Part shown: positions 43,242 to 54,930 of the stretch, piece by piece
How positions within the stretch are numbered: position 1 is the first letter of the stretch
How the letters are laid out: each line of letters begins with the position of its first letter
Assembly: GCA_905221605.1 (NCBI GenBank)
Contig: CAJNDS010000210.1
Coordinates: 1-64,000 of the forward strand
Source: Symbiodinium natans
Taxonomy: Eukaryota > Sar > Dinophyceae > Suessiales > Symbiodiniaceae
Reading direction: 5' to 3'
Length of the DNA: 64,000 bases
Program-made: the position numbers and the translations under genes
Notes under the pieces: model-generated
What the model was told of the DNA's origin: nothing
Seen by the model: the letters and a program-made list of their open reading frames with translations, nothing else
The model's database searches: none

Positions 43242-44639
43242 ATAGCGTGTAACCTCAACAACCTGTGATCACAGGCCGAGGGTTCAGAGTCGAGGGCTTG
43301 GGTTTTTTTTGGGGCTTCGCTTGTTTTCTCCGGTCCGAGCTTAGGGTTTTGTATCAGAGGGCCGCAGGCTCATGCACGCTCATGAGATTGCCGCTTGGCT
43401 TGGCCTCCTCTTTGGTACAGCGTGGGCACAGTAGCATGCCCGATCACGGCCTCATGTTTAGCTTGAAGTTCAGCCGCATCCACGGTCACTTGAGGGACTC
43501 CGGTATTCTCGCGTTCACGTCATTCAGCGGGGTGGTTGAGTCCCTGAAGCGCTTGAGGGTTGAAGCTCTCGAGGGCTTGTGCGCTTTTGTGTAAAGCGAC
43601 AGCATCGACCCCTGGTTACGCCAGTGCGGGACGCCGACCCGGGGTGTTCTGACACCCCACTGTGTGGAGCAAGTGCACAGCCTGAAAGTTGAAGGCAGAT
43701 CTTGGCTGCTTCCTGAAAGTCCCCTCTGCTCCGCCTGGGAGACAACTGATGCCAGCCTGCAGCACATGCGGCTCCTTCGTATTCGCGTGTCTCCCCTTCT
43801 TGCGCTCCATGCTGAAGGCGTAGGCGGCGGTGTAGGTGTGGGGTTTTGGTCAGGTGGGAAGAGTTGCGGTGTAGTGTGGGGCTAGCATGTGAGCGGATAC
43901 CCCTTCTTTCCTTCCTGACCCATCCTCAGCATGTCGCGTTCCAACCCACCTCCGGCCCTGAAGGTTCTTCTTGCAGCTCATTGCAGTGCAGAGCAGCACG
44001 CTTGTGCGCTACATTCAGGTCTTGCTCTCTAGGTTGTTCCTTGATGAGTATGATCAGCCGCGCCCATTGGGTGTGAAGAGCAGAGGCTTTAGACGAAGGA
44101 TGCGACCTTCCCATCTCGGCCTCTGAGGCTTCGGTAGTACCACTACCAGCCCTCAGAGGGCATCCAGGGTTTAGGGTTCAGGGTTGAGGGTTTAGGGGGA
44201 TAGGGGATGCAGCCTACCCCTTGCCTTCGAACTCGAGGCGAGAGCCCTGAGCCAACAACATCACGAGCCTGGGTTTAACCTGGGTTCGACCGGGGTTCAA
44301 CCCAGAATTAAGGATCCCGCCAGGCCATTGAAGCATCTTCACTCTCTTTCTTATCCAAAAGAGCTAAAGCTGTTTTAGACGAAAGTCTAAGCAGACCGAA
44401 CCCGAAGGCAGAAAGGCATTTGAGAGCAGTACATGGCAGTGGCAGCATTTGACGTCCTCCCCAAAGGCCCGGGCCGGCGACAGGCTGGTTGGCAGCACCC
44501 GGTGAGTTCTAGGATTCTAGGGCATAACGTGGGCATAGAGAAGAACTTGTTGCTGGTTGTCGTGTGCGCCGGTCAAGTTCAGCGCTGAAGGCATGTTCAG
44601 CCTGACTTGGGTGCACGTGCCCAAAAGGTGTATTACACC

Positions 44640-45385
44640 TTCGTCGAAGCTTCCCCCCCTTCGTCGAGGCTTGTTCGGGTCAGGGTTCGTCGACCTTGCT
44701 GGGGGCGAGTTGAGAGGTGGGAAGTGAGAAACTTCAGGCTCGGCAAGCACAGCTTGGTAAACCTTTCTCTTTCCTTTGTGGAAGTCGCGTGAGTTCGCCG
44801 AGGTTCGCTTTGGAGGTTTTGGGCATACAAGGTTCGTCCCAGGTCGGCTGGTGGTACGCCTTTGGGGGGGTCCCTTCTGTTCGGCCCCTATGTAAGGTCT
44901 GAGAGATTATAGTAGGGATAGTGATGCATGCCGGGACCAATGAACCACCCTTGCAAAAAGGGGGTGAGTATGTAAGCAATTTGTGAAGACTTGCTCTGCT
45001 TCCACAGCTTCAAGGCTCTAAGCCTGAATGATGTCAAGAATGTCGCTCAACAGCTTTCTAGATTTTCGGCGGGATGTTTGGGTGAAGTCTTGTTTGTGTA
45101 CCGACCGAGTTTCCTTCTCTGTGCTGGAGAGATCATCTGGTGCTGTCCGGACACTGTCGCCAGCAGAAGTCACATGCACACGCAGCTTCATGCTCAAAAG
45201 CGGGGGTTGAATGCTCGAGGCTGTGCGGGCCCTGACATCATGTGACTCATATGTCTCGTTCCAGCTCTGCTCTGACACATTCTATCACACGTCCAATCCA
45301 AAGCGTGCCCTTAAACTGACGCAAAGCGCAGCTGATGCTCCCAGATTCGGGCACTCATCCAGTTCAATGTGGGGCTTGACCCGCG
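44640..45385. other. Unit-2-specific insertion of about 0.75 kb
   Basis: Sequence on both sides aligns to unit 1 near 29800-29860, but this stretch has no counterpart there. No terminal repeats, target duplication or convincing ORF seen. Confidence 0.5.
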
Positions 45386-45582
45386 AGAGGGTTCGTCGAG
45401 CCCCGACAAGAGACCATGTCGAGAAGGGCTTGACTCACGTCAACCCACCAGTCCTGTGTTGCTCCCGCTGTAGGGGACCCCTTTTCGGGAAATGCCCTTA
45501 TGCCAGGGGTCGCGGAGGTTCTTGCAGACCCCCTGCGCAATTCGGATTGCGCTACAGCTTTGGGCAGGACTTCCTGAGGATG

Positions 45583-45625
45583 TAGGGTTTAGGGACCCAA
45601 AAACCCTAAACCCTAAACCCTAAAA
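45583..45625. repeat. Telomere-like block in unit 2, mixed orientation
   Basis: A short GTAGGGTTTAGGG followed by CCCAAAAACCC and several CCCTAAA units: two inverted telomere-like runs almost touching. Confidence 0.75.
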
Positions 45626-45689
45626 CCTATAGGCAGGTTTAGGGCTTAGAGAGAATAGGAGGTTGTTTAGTGTTTAGGGTGCGGAGGAG

Positions 45690-45765
45690 AGAGGCAGAGC
45701 GGGAGAGAGAGAGAGCGAGCGAGAGGGACACACAGAGGGAGACAGAGAGAGTGAGAGAGCGTGGG
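45690..45765. repeat. GA-rich microsatellite
   Basis: Imperfect GA repeats with GAGC and CACA interruptions; creates an Arg/Glu-rich frame that is not a gene. Confidence 0.85.
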
Positions 45766-48700
45766 TGCTACGAAAGGGCTGTGTATAAGCCCACCAAAGA
45801 AGGTTGTGGCCCGTCCGAACCGACAGCTACACTTGAAGCCGCATGTACAGCTGCAGTGCCCATGAACCTCCAAGATATGCTTTCCCTTAAGAACTCAAAA
45901 CCTGCTGTTATGTAGGTTCTTCTTCCCAAACCCCTTTTAGGATTCTTAGGCAACCTACAAAGAAGTAGGTTTTGGGTTCTGCAGGTAAGGAGCGGGGCGG
46001 CAAGTGGCCAGTCGTCGTGAGCTACAGAGGACCTCATTCAGTTTTCGAAGAAGAGGGAGCCCGGGGGCTCAGCGGCACGCAGCAGTGAGGTCCCAAGCAC
46101 TGGCCCCTGGGCCGCGGCCAGGCCTTCGCTGCTTCGATGCCTCCGATGCGTTTCTGTGCTATTTGAATCGCGTAGATCGTTTCAGCACCATTTCGTTGGC
46201 AGGAGTTCTTCCCTTCTGCACAGCGCGGCCAAAGAAGTGGGTGGCAGTGGAAGGCTTTTGTCTGCGTGCTGGCAGATAACCTTCATTGTCACAAAGGCAT
46301 CAAAAGCATCAACAAAGGCATCAAAGGCATGCCTCGTCTCCAGCACTGCGGAGGCTCCGTGCGATGAAGCTCTGGGATCGCCACGCGACTTGACAATATG
46401 TGAGCCAAGCACACCTCTTCTTGCGGATGTCTTCAGCTATGTGCAATGTTTGATCGAACCGGCGACTTGCTTTAACCCTACCTTGTAAGCCCCATTCCCC
46501 GAACCTTAAACTTTGTGGCCGTCTGCAGAGCTGCGCCACCTCTTCCTCCTTCTTTTGGCTGTGGCAGGGGATCTTGGACCCGTAAGCGCCTCGTGCCGTC
46601 CACGCTTCAGAAGATCTTCCACAGAAAGATTGTGCACTCATCTTCCAGGAATGAAGTAGCGCGAAACTGGCAGCCGTGATGGAGCACGGAGTTGTCTTGC
46701 ATTTGGAGAAGTCGATGGCTTTCGCAGTGCCTCTGCAAGGGAGAGGCCTGGCCTGAGAGTGCGTCGTTTCTCTAAACCCTCGCGAATGTCAGCATGAATG
46801 CCATTCTTTTCTGAGTGTTGAGTTCCCAGAGTACTGCTTGCCATGCAGTGGTCTGGCAGTACTGCCGCTGTCTAGACGGAGGCCCACATCTGGATAGAGA
46901 CTCAGAAGCCTTGATGGAAGCGCGGACAGTGGGAGAAGTTGCTAGGCACGCTTTCGGAGTGCTTTGGCGAGAAAGGCATAGCCTGACAGAGGATTGTTTC
47001 TTAGAACCCTTACGCATGTCAGTATGCGTGCTGCTCTTTGTCAGAAGTCGTGTTGCCATCTAGTGCACTCGCCACCCCCCCCACCCTCACTGCCCTCCCC
47101 GCCTATGTTAGCTGCACGTGCCACGTGACGGCGAATCGCACAAGCTGATCTTTGTTCAGCTGAGATGCCCAGATTCCACTTCTGGACTGCGGAGGTCTAG
47201 GTGCAAAGTGGCACTTCCACTGGGCCTGCAAGATTGCAGGCTGTCAACTCTGGGGTTTGGGGATTAAGTTTGTTTTCTCACATGGGGTTGTGGCCTTCTG
47301 GGGTCGTCATGCTGCGCACTGTTTTGTGTGTGTGTGGGAGCCCTCTATAAAGGCTGTAAAGACAACTTCGCCGCCGTTTGCAGGATCCTTTTGACTGTTC
47401 GGTCTGATGGGGTCCGGGTCCGGGAGAGCTGCCGACCTTCGGCTGCTGCTGGGGGGAGCGGCTCCTTCTGAAATCGAAAGAGGTCCCGACTCGGTTTTTG
47501 ACTGGGAGGAGGGGAGGAGTTGTGTGTCCAACATACGTAAGAAGGGCGCGACAAGTCAAGGTTGTTCCTTCTAGGCTCCAACCTGGCTGGGACGTGGTCA
47601 TGCGAAAGCGAGAACATGTGTTCTTTCGCCGCGGATGACGTCCGGGCTGGTGTTTGGAATGGCTCAGTGGTCGTGAAGATGACGGACTCGCTGTCGTTTG
47701 GGTTTGTCCGGTGGGTGGACAGCTGGCGGCCTGACCAGAGACATACTACTTCCTGACCTCGACGACCTGGACCAATGGGGGTTTGCGGGGCGTTGAGGTG
47801 GAGGTTTGGGGTGGCGGGGCTCGGCACGGTGGAACACATGAAAGAAGGCTCAGAATTTGCGTGCAAAGCTTCCCTGGCCAAGCTCGATTGGAGGTGAAGT
47901 GAAAGCGCAAAAAACCGCCCTCTCCACGGTGCGGGGCGGTTTGTGAAGAAGCGGGGACGCAGCATGCGGTGGAAGGTCGGGGGCTGACTTCAGCTGTGAT
48001 GAAGTAGCCTCGGCCATGCACTCGCCCGTCCACGCTTTGCTCCTTTTGTGCGTGGATTCCAGCTGGTGCGCAGTCGGTGGCTTATGAGGCCGGGTCGGCA
48101 GGGAGGGAAGGAAATCAGATCTCAAGGCCTGTAGGTCTGCTGAGTTTTTAGAGTATGTCCAGAACAGTCGCTGCTAGCTTCACTTCAACAGAAGCCCGCA
48201 TCCTTGGCGGAAGGAAGCTGTTGGAGATGAAGACCCTTGTGCGACGACCGGGCAGATGAACTTGTTGAGTTCAGTGTGCTTTGGGGGTCCAAAAACTTGA
48301 CGTTTTCGGCCGGGAGTGCTTTTGTTCAATGCTTGAGTGACCTCGGAGCCAGAGCTTACGAGCTCTTCGCTTTCCTCGTGTGCATTGGATTAAGGGCTTT
48401 TGCCCAATCAGTGCCCTTCCTGGCTTCCTGGGGCGTGTCTGAGATCTGTCGAGATCTTGCGGCCGGTCTGTCGAGGGGCCGGCAGCGTGCACTGGGAAAA
48501 CCTTTGAGGGTGCCAGAGCGATGACAGCGGTTCTGGTTTTGGGGAAGTCGAAGCAGAGTCTCTCTTCAGCGGCCTTCCAAGAAGGGGCCCCGTTCTGCCC
48601 TGTGAGATAAGCCTTGTATGAAGGCCCAGGGCCCTGCCATCTTTGCGTCGTCCCGGTTGGCGGACATCAGGCGCCCGAGCGAGACCTCGCTGACCGCGTC

Positions 48701-48841
48701 GATCTTTGGTTGATAGCTGTATTCTTAAATGTTTACGGCCGTTTAAGCTTGGGGGATGGACCTGAATTTGGTTTTGCAGGAGGCGCTCTTCGAATAATTC
48801 GCCGCTGTTGCCTGGGTGGCGTTTTAGCAGGATTTCCGTAG

Positions 48842-49153
48842 ATGGAGCCCATATATTGCCATGTCGACACGGCCGGCTTAACAGTTCCATGTCTCACCTG
48901 CAGATACTTGCGTGGCCGAAGCTGTTGGTGCACAGCCCTCAAGCACCCATGGAGGCACTGCACGCACGACTCCTGCTTGCATTCTTGCTGCTCAGATAAC
49001 CCAGATACCAACGAGGATGAAGAAGCCATCAGACGAGTTGGAGACCTGGCATGTGGGCACTCTGGCGACTGTGGGGACTCTGGGCCGTGCCCGAGTGCGC
49101 CTGCGCGCAGATGGACCGGCCGTCTTCTGGGGTCGCTGTGCCCGAGTGGCTGA
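48842..49153 (+). CDS. Cys-rich ORF X in unit 2, unknown function
   Basis: 103 codons from ATG 48842 to TGA. The product is rich in Cys and His: PCLTCRYLRGRSCWC, HPWRHCTHDSCLHSCC, then an acidic NPDTNEDEEAIRR and CGHSGDCGDSGPCPS. This pattern suggests a small zinc-binding or disulfide protein. Alignment with unit 1 gives about a dozen synonymous changes, which supports this frame as coding; the alternative plus frame (ILAWPKLLVHSP) changes amino acids at the same sites. It could be an exon rather than a whole gene. No named family recognised. Confidence 0.45.
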   Translation: MEPIYCHVDTAGLTVPCLTCRYLRGRSCWCTALKHPWRHCTHDSCLHSCCSDNPDTNEDEEAIRRVGDLACGHSGDCGDSGPCPSAPARRWTGRLLGSLCPSG

Positions 49154-49381
49154 GTCTGCTCACACCCCTTCAATCACTTCAATCACCTCCATCGATGTGC
49201 TGATTTCGTGTGATTCGCACCTCAGCATGGGTGCAAGGCTCAGCCCAGGTGCCTTGCAGAAGCCTGAGCCCTGCACCGGAGCGGAGCATCATTAGCGTTC
49301 CATTTTCCGCAGGCAACGAAAGCATAAGTTCAGGTTTGCAAATGTTTGCAATAGCTTCCCGCGGCACGTGCTTACCCCCAC

Positions 49382-49582
49382 ATGTTCGGCAAAAAGCTGT
49401 CGGGCAGCGGGCGCTCGTCAAGATTCAGATGCGGATGCTGCCCCAAGTGGCAGAAGGCGGTGCATGAGGATCGTTACGCTGACGAGCACGTGCTGGGTTG
49501 TCATCCCAGGGTGTGCAAGCGGGCGTGCAGCCTGTTCCCGAAGCCTGCGGGAGCTCCCGAGGTCGTCGCCTTGCTGAGCTAA
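49382..49582 (+). CDS. Cys-rich ORF Y in unit 2, unknown function
   Basis: 66 codons from ATG 49382. Core CGCCPKWQKAVHEDRY followed by HVLGCHPRVCKRAC gives a spaced Cys/His series. Against unit 1 it differs by synonymous AAA/AAG, CAT/CAC and CGG/AGG plus a two-residue change, and unit 1 carries a stop. It lies about 230 bases after ORF X, so the two may belong to one spliced gene. Confidence 0.35.
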   Translation: MFGKKLSGSGRSSRFRCGCCPKWQKAVHEDRYADEHVLGCHPRVCKRACSLFPKPAGAPEVVALLS

Positions 49583-49984
49583 TGTTCGGCAAGTGGCTGC
49601 AACCGAAGGAAGTCGCTGCACTGGTGCCATACCTGCCAGAAAAGAAAGGACAACAAGGACAACAGAGGGGCAAATGTGCCCAGTTCCTAACTTTCTGAGT
49701 TGGGAATTACAGGGGCGAATGCTTGTAGGTGGCGAGGCGCAGCATGGACATTCGGACCTGTGTCTGACGAGTGAGTGCCGGTCTTGAGAGATGTCTTGGC
49801 CTTTTAACCTTTAGGCCTTTGTGCTTTGCGTGCTTCCGGGGTTTTTGTCCGGGTTGTTGATGTAGGGACGTGGATCTGGAGTGCCAGCAGCGCCCAGCGA
49901 GGAGCGCCACGAGAGTGTTTTTTCTGAGCGCAGCCAGTAGATCTACTTAAAGGTCCTAAAACTTCCAAACCCTGCGTATCAAAC

Positions 49985-50033
49985 CCTGAACCCGAACCCT
50001 AAACCCTAAACCCTAAACCCCAAACCTTAAATT
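49985..50033. repeat. CCCTAAA block in unit 2
   Basis: Counterpart of 34180-34217, with about four CCCTAAA units and CCCGAAC/CCCCAAA variants. Confidence 0.8.
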
Positions 50034-51830
50034 GCAGATGTTTCAGAATCCCGGCTCGCCGGGGATCCAGGGCTTCTTCGGGAAGGCGGAGATGGGTCCC
50101 CCGGCTTCGTGACTTTTGAGGCATGAACGCCGGCTGCGGCTTCAAGAAGCTGTTGCCTTCATCCAAGGTGGTTTGTGTTCAGTAGCCAGCGCTTGACAAG
50201 GATTCCTTGATTCGAAGAGGTAGATGAGAGAACCTCTTAAGGGAACACGTAGATTTTGGCTAGCATTGAAGTCCAGACCAGCCCGCAGCCGCGGCTGCAA
50301 AGGCGTCCGCAATTTCTTCCGAAGTCGACCCCAGAAGACCGAACCCCCTTTTATCCGCCAAAGGCCCCCCTAGGTCTCTCTACTCCGTAGTCCGCTTTGC
50401 CCCCGCCCCAAGGGATGCCCTGAGATGCCGGGTTGCCAGCACTCTGATGGCCTGTTGCGAACGCGGCTCGCGCCGCGAACTCCGGAGTTCACGGCCCCCT
50501 GTAAGGATCCCAAAGGCAGCTCCCAAGGTAGCCCGAAGCGGGAGATGGACGTTTCATGGTTTTGCAAGCCCCAGTGTGCCCGGTGTGCGCAGTGTGCGAG
50601 TGTGCGCCGGGCGTCGAGTACGTCTTCGATAGCGGCTCTGTCCGTCGCATCCACCCTCTCTCGATGGTGGGCGTTTGGCGCACGGTTGCAACGCAGGGCA
50701 CGGCGGGGGCGGCTGGCCCAGTGATCGGAAGCCGACGCCTTTCCCTGTGCTCCGAAACTTCTGGGCCACGCTTAGTGCAGAAGCGCAGGGCTTCGCGGAG
50801 GGGACAGGTGTTAGTTCGATCCGCTGGGCTGTGGCGCGGGTTTGGGCATGTAGAGCATGTAGAGGCACGCAGCGCAGTGCTGGCTGTGGTGCATGTACGT
50901 CTCATGGGAGACCCTGCTGGGTGCCAGGCTGTGCGAGCAGTCCGAAGGCGGTGTCCTGGCATTTTGAATGGCCCGGGGCCTTGCATGCTCAATTTGCAAG
51001 TTCGTTGTCACGGCTGGCCAGCCGTCACTGTCATGCGAGGCCGCCGAGGGCTGGGTCTTGGGCATAGTCCCTGGCGGGTCGATCACTCGAGGAATGCATG
51101 TCCGTTCCGTCCCTCCTGTGGTTTGTGTGGCTCCAGTGCTCCTGGCAAGCAAAAGGAAGGTCCAGTGCTCCTGGCAAGCAAAAGGAAGGTGAGACGAGTC
51201 ATAGCACCTTTGCGAATTCACCGGCGTCAGGGCGGCCTTGGACAACGCACTGCTCGTTCCCTCCATTCCCTCCGTTCTCTCCGTTCCCTCGATTCCCTCC
51301 ATCGCGGTGGGAGGTCAGCGCCAGTTCACGCCGCTCAGAGGGGAGCTAGGAGGAGGTGGCTGCGACAGTTGACAGGTATGACATGTTACGACCCAGCCGT
51401 GTGGGGCCGTGCTGGACTCAAGGCCTGGAAAGCTCGGATCCCGGCTGGGGGGCTGAGATGCAGGAGATTCGGGAGGCTTCGGTGTCAGCTCCTAGACCGC
51501 CTTAAGGCGCCTTTGTGATGCCTCGCTGGTGCGGTTCATGCCGCGGCATTGCGCGGGGTTCGGCTTTAATCGGAATATGGCGGGGGAAGTTAGGGAAGAG
51601 GTCAGAATCTGATGAGCCTGCCTGCGGCCACTGTCAAGTTGTCAAGCCGCTGCACATGATTCATCATGATTCCATGCTTGGAACATCTTGGAACCCTCAG
51701 CATGCCGCACGACGAGTCCACGTGTTTTCCATATCGTGCATGCCGGTCTGTCTGAGGTCTGGACATGTGGATTCGAGAGCTTAACTTTGTTGCATGTGAC
51801 CCGTAAAACAGACGGGCTAAGACAGCTAAG

Positions 51831-51887
51831 ATGATACGGCAAATGCGAAGCCAGCAGATCCTCTCCAAGTTGCTTGCGACAAGCCAG
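51831..51887 (+). other. Possible first coding exon in unit 2
   Basis: Identical to 35999-36055, ending at the same CAG/GTGAGAG donor. Confidence 0.3.
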
Positions 51888-52422
51888 GTGAGAGTCCGTG
51901 GGTCCGGTCTCTCGTATTCCGATGCATGCAGCGACTTGGATGATCGGCAGCTGGCGATGGTTCCCGGGGATTTCTGGGGACTGCTGGAGCCGCAGACTTG
52001 CTCTCACCATCACGCAAAAGCCAGAAGACATTCAGGTGTGCTCCATGCAACGACACCTCACTTGGCCGCCCTGGCACGCGCTGGTCCAAAGATGCGATGC
52101 CGCTGGGGCTGGTGGTGCTCAACCTGGCGTTACTTTCGTTTCGCCTGCCCTGAAAATTTTTCTCAAGTCTCGCAGCTTCAGGCCGTATCGCTCGGCGCAA
52201 GAGGTCGCTGACTGCGGGGTGACAAAGAGAGCAGGGACATCCTGCCTTTTCTTCCGGGGGGTCTGGGAGCTTTTCCAGGGCCTGGCCGGGATCTGTCAGA
52301 GCGACACGCCGCAGGCAACGGGAGCCTGGAGATTCGTGGCAGCGCTCGGTGAAAGGTTCAGAGGTTCAAAGGGCTGGTCTAGATCAAAAGTCAGGGTGGC
52401 AGGTCCTTCCTGCTTTACTATA

Positions 52423-52648
52423 CCCGTGGCCCAACCCTATACGCCCTCCACGAACCAGGCCCTACACTAACCACTCCTGCTGTGCATCACAGGCCACAGC
52501 CTCGAAACGCCATCGGTCAAAGCCAGCACCGATTCGCAGCTGTATGGCCAAGGGAGGACCCACACCAAAGGCCCCAAAGGTCCTCGTGAACCTTCGGAGC
52601 TATCTCCGCTGCGCGCTGCTGTGGAGTAGAAAAGGGAGAGCGGAGGAA
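52423..52648 (+). repeat. Truncated third unit of the macro-repeat
   Basis: Matches the first roughly 230 bases of unit 2 (36580-36815), including GTGAACCTTCGG and GGGAGAGCGGAGGAAGCG, then diverges. It marks the right end of the array in this window. Confidence 0.8.
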
Positions 52649-53535
52649 GCGAGGAAGTTAGGGGGAGTGTGTCTGGTAGTGATTTGAGTGAGTATCAGCA
52701 TACGTCGGCAGTTGCTCATCGCGAGTATGTTCAAACTATGCTTAATTGTAAACGCTTGCGCGCGCCGCCTCGGCAGCCGGGCCGGCCCCAGGACAGGAAA
52801 GGAGGAAAGAGGGTTTTGCAAAAAAGGGGGAGGAAGGGCAGAGGGGTCAAAGGGGGGGGTGTGGGGGGGGTGGGAGGGGGTGGGGGGGGGGGTGGGGGTG
52901 GGGGGGGTTGGGGTTTTTTGAGGCACTCCCCCTGTAGGAGCCACCGACAGGCGGGACCCTCCACGGCATCGGTTTGCAGCTCCTCCAAGGGATTGGGGGG
53001 GGTCCCACAGGGCGGGGGGGGGGGGGGGGGCGTCAAAAAATGTGCATGGGGGGGAAGGGTTGGGTTAGGGGGAAGGAGGCCCGATCCGGGTCTGCTTGTT
53101 CCAGACGCTTCTCGGCAGGAAGCCGAGGCGAATTGCAACATATTACCGGAAGTCGGACGAGTTGGTCTGTAGCAGACGGCCAGCAGTGGCCAACCCAACA
53201 ACCAGGGAGCGTTTCTCTGTTCCACCTTTGCAAAGGAACTTTGTTTTATACGACATGGCTAGATGACAACCGCACAACCGCACAACCCACATACTGTCGT
53301 GAGACCCCCCTACCCCTGGCAGAACGTCGCCGAGACACTCAGGCCATGTGAGCGTGCTCACAAGAAGAAGACACCCCTTTGTTTCCCAGTCTACCCATTG
53401 CTGCAATTTTCTGCCCTTGTGGCCTCCCGATGTTTAAGTATACATGTCCGGGAGCACAAGAGAGGAATCCAGGTCGGGGCTCAAGACAGAATCTCCGACT
53501 GGTAGCGGCTGGTAGTCGACGCGCTCTTCGAAGCC
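52649..53535. other. Intergenic; long G-rich tract at about 52847-53036
   Basis: Runs of G broken by T or A dominate 52847-53036. The remainder up to the ATG at 53536 has no supported ORF. A GGCTCAAG at 53478-53485 is only an 8-base match to the leader end. Confidence 0.5.
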
Positions 53536-54930
53536 ATGGCTCCTGCCTTCGCGATTTCGATGTTCGGTATCCTTGCCACTGCTGCCGGTCAGGGATTGGG
53601 CGCCTCTCCACTGACCCTGCCTGCCTTGGCTCCTCTGCCGCATGCGCTGAACACCTCGGGATCCTTGAGTCAAGCCAGCACATGGCGAGATGGGCTGGAG
53701 AGGAGCAGAAGATCGATCGCCTGCATGGAGATCGGGCTCTTGGCGGTGCCTGTGGCGGGGACGGGGATGGAAAGGTTCGCACCCACTGGTTCAAGTTGCA
53801 GTTGCCGCACAGCGGCCAGCTATTTGTCCTGCATCAACAGTTCCGTGACAAAGGCGAAGCTGCAAGCCTTATGCGACACAGTGCGGGCAGGATGTGAATC
53901 TTTGCTCCTGGATTGTGCAACGCAGACATGTACGGATCACCAGGAAGACACAGCAGCGGTTCTCTCCAAACCAACGTCCTTGACAGGCATTCTGCTCGTC
54001 GTGGGTGTGTGTTTAAGTTGGCTGTTGTTCCATCACATTCAGAGGAACTGCCAGGACCGGGAGACATGTTCGGCATGTTTCCGGATCATGGATTTTGCTG
54101 ACCGTCACAACCTCCTCGTCTTCATGGGTCGTGCTGGCATTCAGCTGATCGTCTTCACGTTCCTGTACAACAACGGCAGCATCCAGAGCCTCCTAGTTCT
54201 TGCCTACATCTTCTGTTGCCTAGGCACAGGCTTGCGACTGGTCTGGATTCATGCCGGCCGAGTGCTCTGCCAGACGGGCGAGTATCCCACGACCTTGACC
54301 CCCGAGAATGTGTACCAGAATGTGCGGGATCCGAGCAACAAGTTCTTCGTTATGTTTGCAATCCAGTTTGGGCTGTACGTACTTTTCAATCACGGGATCG
54401 TCGCTGCCAGTGGCGTTGAGCCAGCATTTAAGAAAGCCTTGTGGTCCGACCCATCTTCAGCGGACCTTTTCAACGAGCACTATGCGCAGCTGATCGCATA
54501 TTTCGTTTTCGCAAGCCTCGCGTCGATTGTGTACCAGCCTTTCGTGCACTCCTTCATCAAGGACGAGCTGGATTTCTGGTACCGGCTGAGGGAGAGTCAT
54601 GGCGACCATGAAGCCTTTAGGTAACGTTGTGCATGCCTGTGCAGCCTGATCATCAATGAGGTTTGCCAGAAGGTGATCTTCATGACGTTCCCGGTACTGC
54701 TGGCCGTATCTAAGACCCCGATCGACTTCATCAAAGATCTCCTGGCTTTCACCTTCATCACAACACTGGACGACCTTTCCGCCCCAAAGCATTGCTTGGA
54801 GATCCACTTGACTGGGAGCAATGGAGGCGGAAGCCTCGGAAGCCCTGGCTGCTTCTGGCGGAGGTTGCGCGCGCTCCGGGCACAAGTCGTGGGGAAGTCG
54901 GCCATCCCAAACGACGAAGAGAGTGGGTGA
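53536..54930 (+). CDS. Predicted multi-pass membrane protein (with an interrupting 24-base segment)
   Basis: ATG in good context (GCCATGG) opens a 362-codon frame to TAA 54622-54624. The N-terminus looks like a signal peptide (MAPAFAISMFGILATAAG). A Ser/Cys-rich luminal region follows, with C88, C90, C99, C113, C120, C127 and C132, then five hydrophobic spans at about 149-166, 193-211, 218-238, 270-290 and 318-337. Directly after GCCTTTAG comes GTAACG...TGTGCAG (54621-54644, 24 bases), and then the same frame continues open to TGA 54928-54930 with a sixth hydrophobic segment (VIFMTFPVLLAV) and a basic tail. So the gene probably extends to 54930, either through a tiny intron, a larger intron starting at GTACCG 54579 (66 bases, also frame-keeping), or a nonsense insertion in a dying copy. 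No family recognised; upstream exons are possible. Confidence 0.6.

Larger units (their letters stand above)
36578..52422 (+). repeat. Tandem macro-repeat, unit 2 (about 15.8 kb)
   Basis: Second head-to-tail copy. It is longer mainly because of extra sequence around 44640-45385, a GA-rich microsatellite (45690-45765), a telomere-like block (45583-45625) and a poly-C tract (37441-37502). The three short ORFs shared with unit 1 are all open here. No long host gene with recognisable motifs was seen in either unit. Confidence 0.9.

Noticed and set aside
42623-43261. 212-codon minus-strand ORF
   Set aside because: Lies opposite ORF Z, whose plus-strand frame shows the synonymous bias; likely a shadow.
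50556-51518. 320-codon plus-strand ORF partly shared with unit 1
   Set aside because: Differences between the two units in its first part are spread over all codon positions (for example acg/atg, gtc/ggc, ggc/cgc, gag/gcg), and the start differs by a frameshift; no sign of coding constraint.
53478-53485. Spliced-leader relic upstream of the membrane protein gene
   Set aside because: Only GGCTCAAG (8 bases) matches, expected by chance in a window this size.
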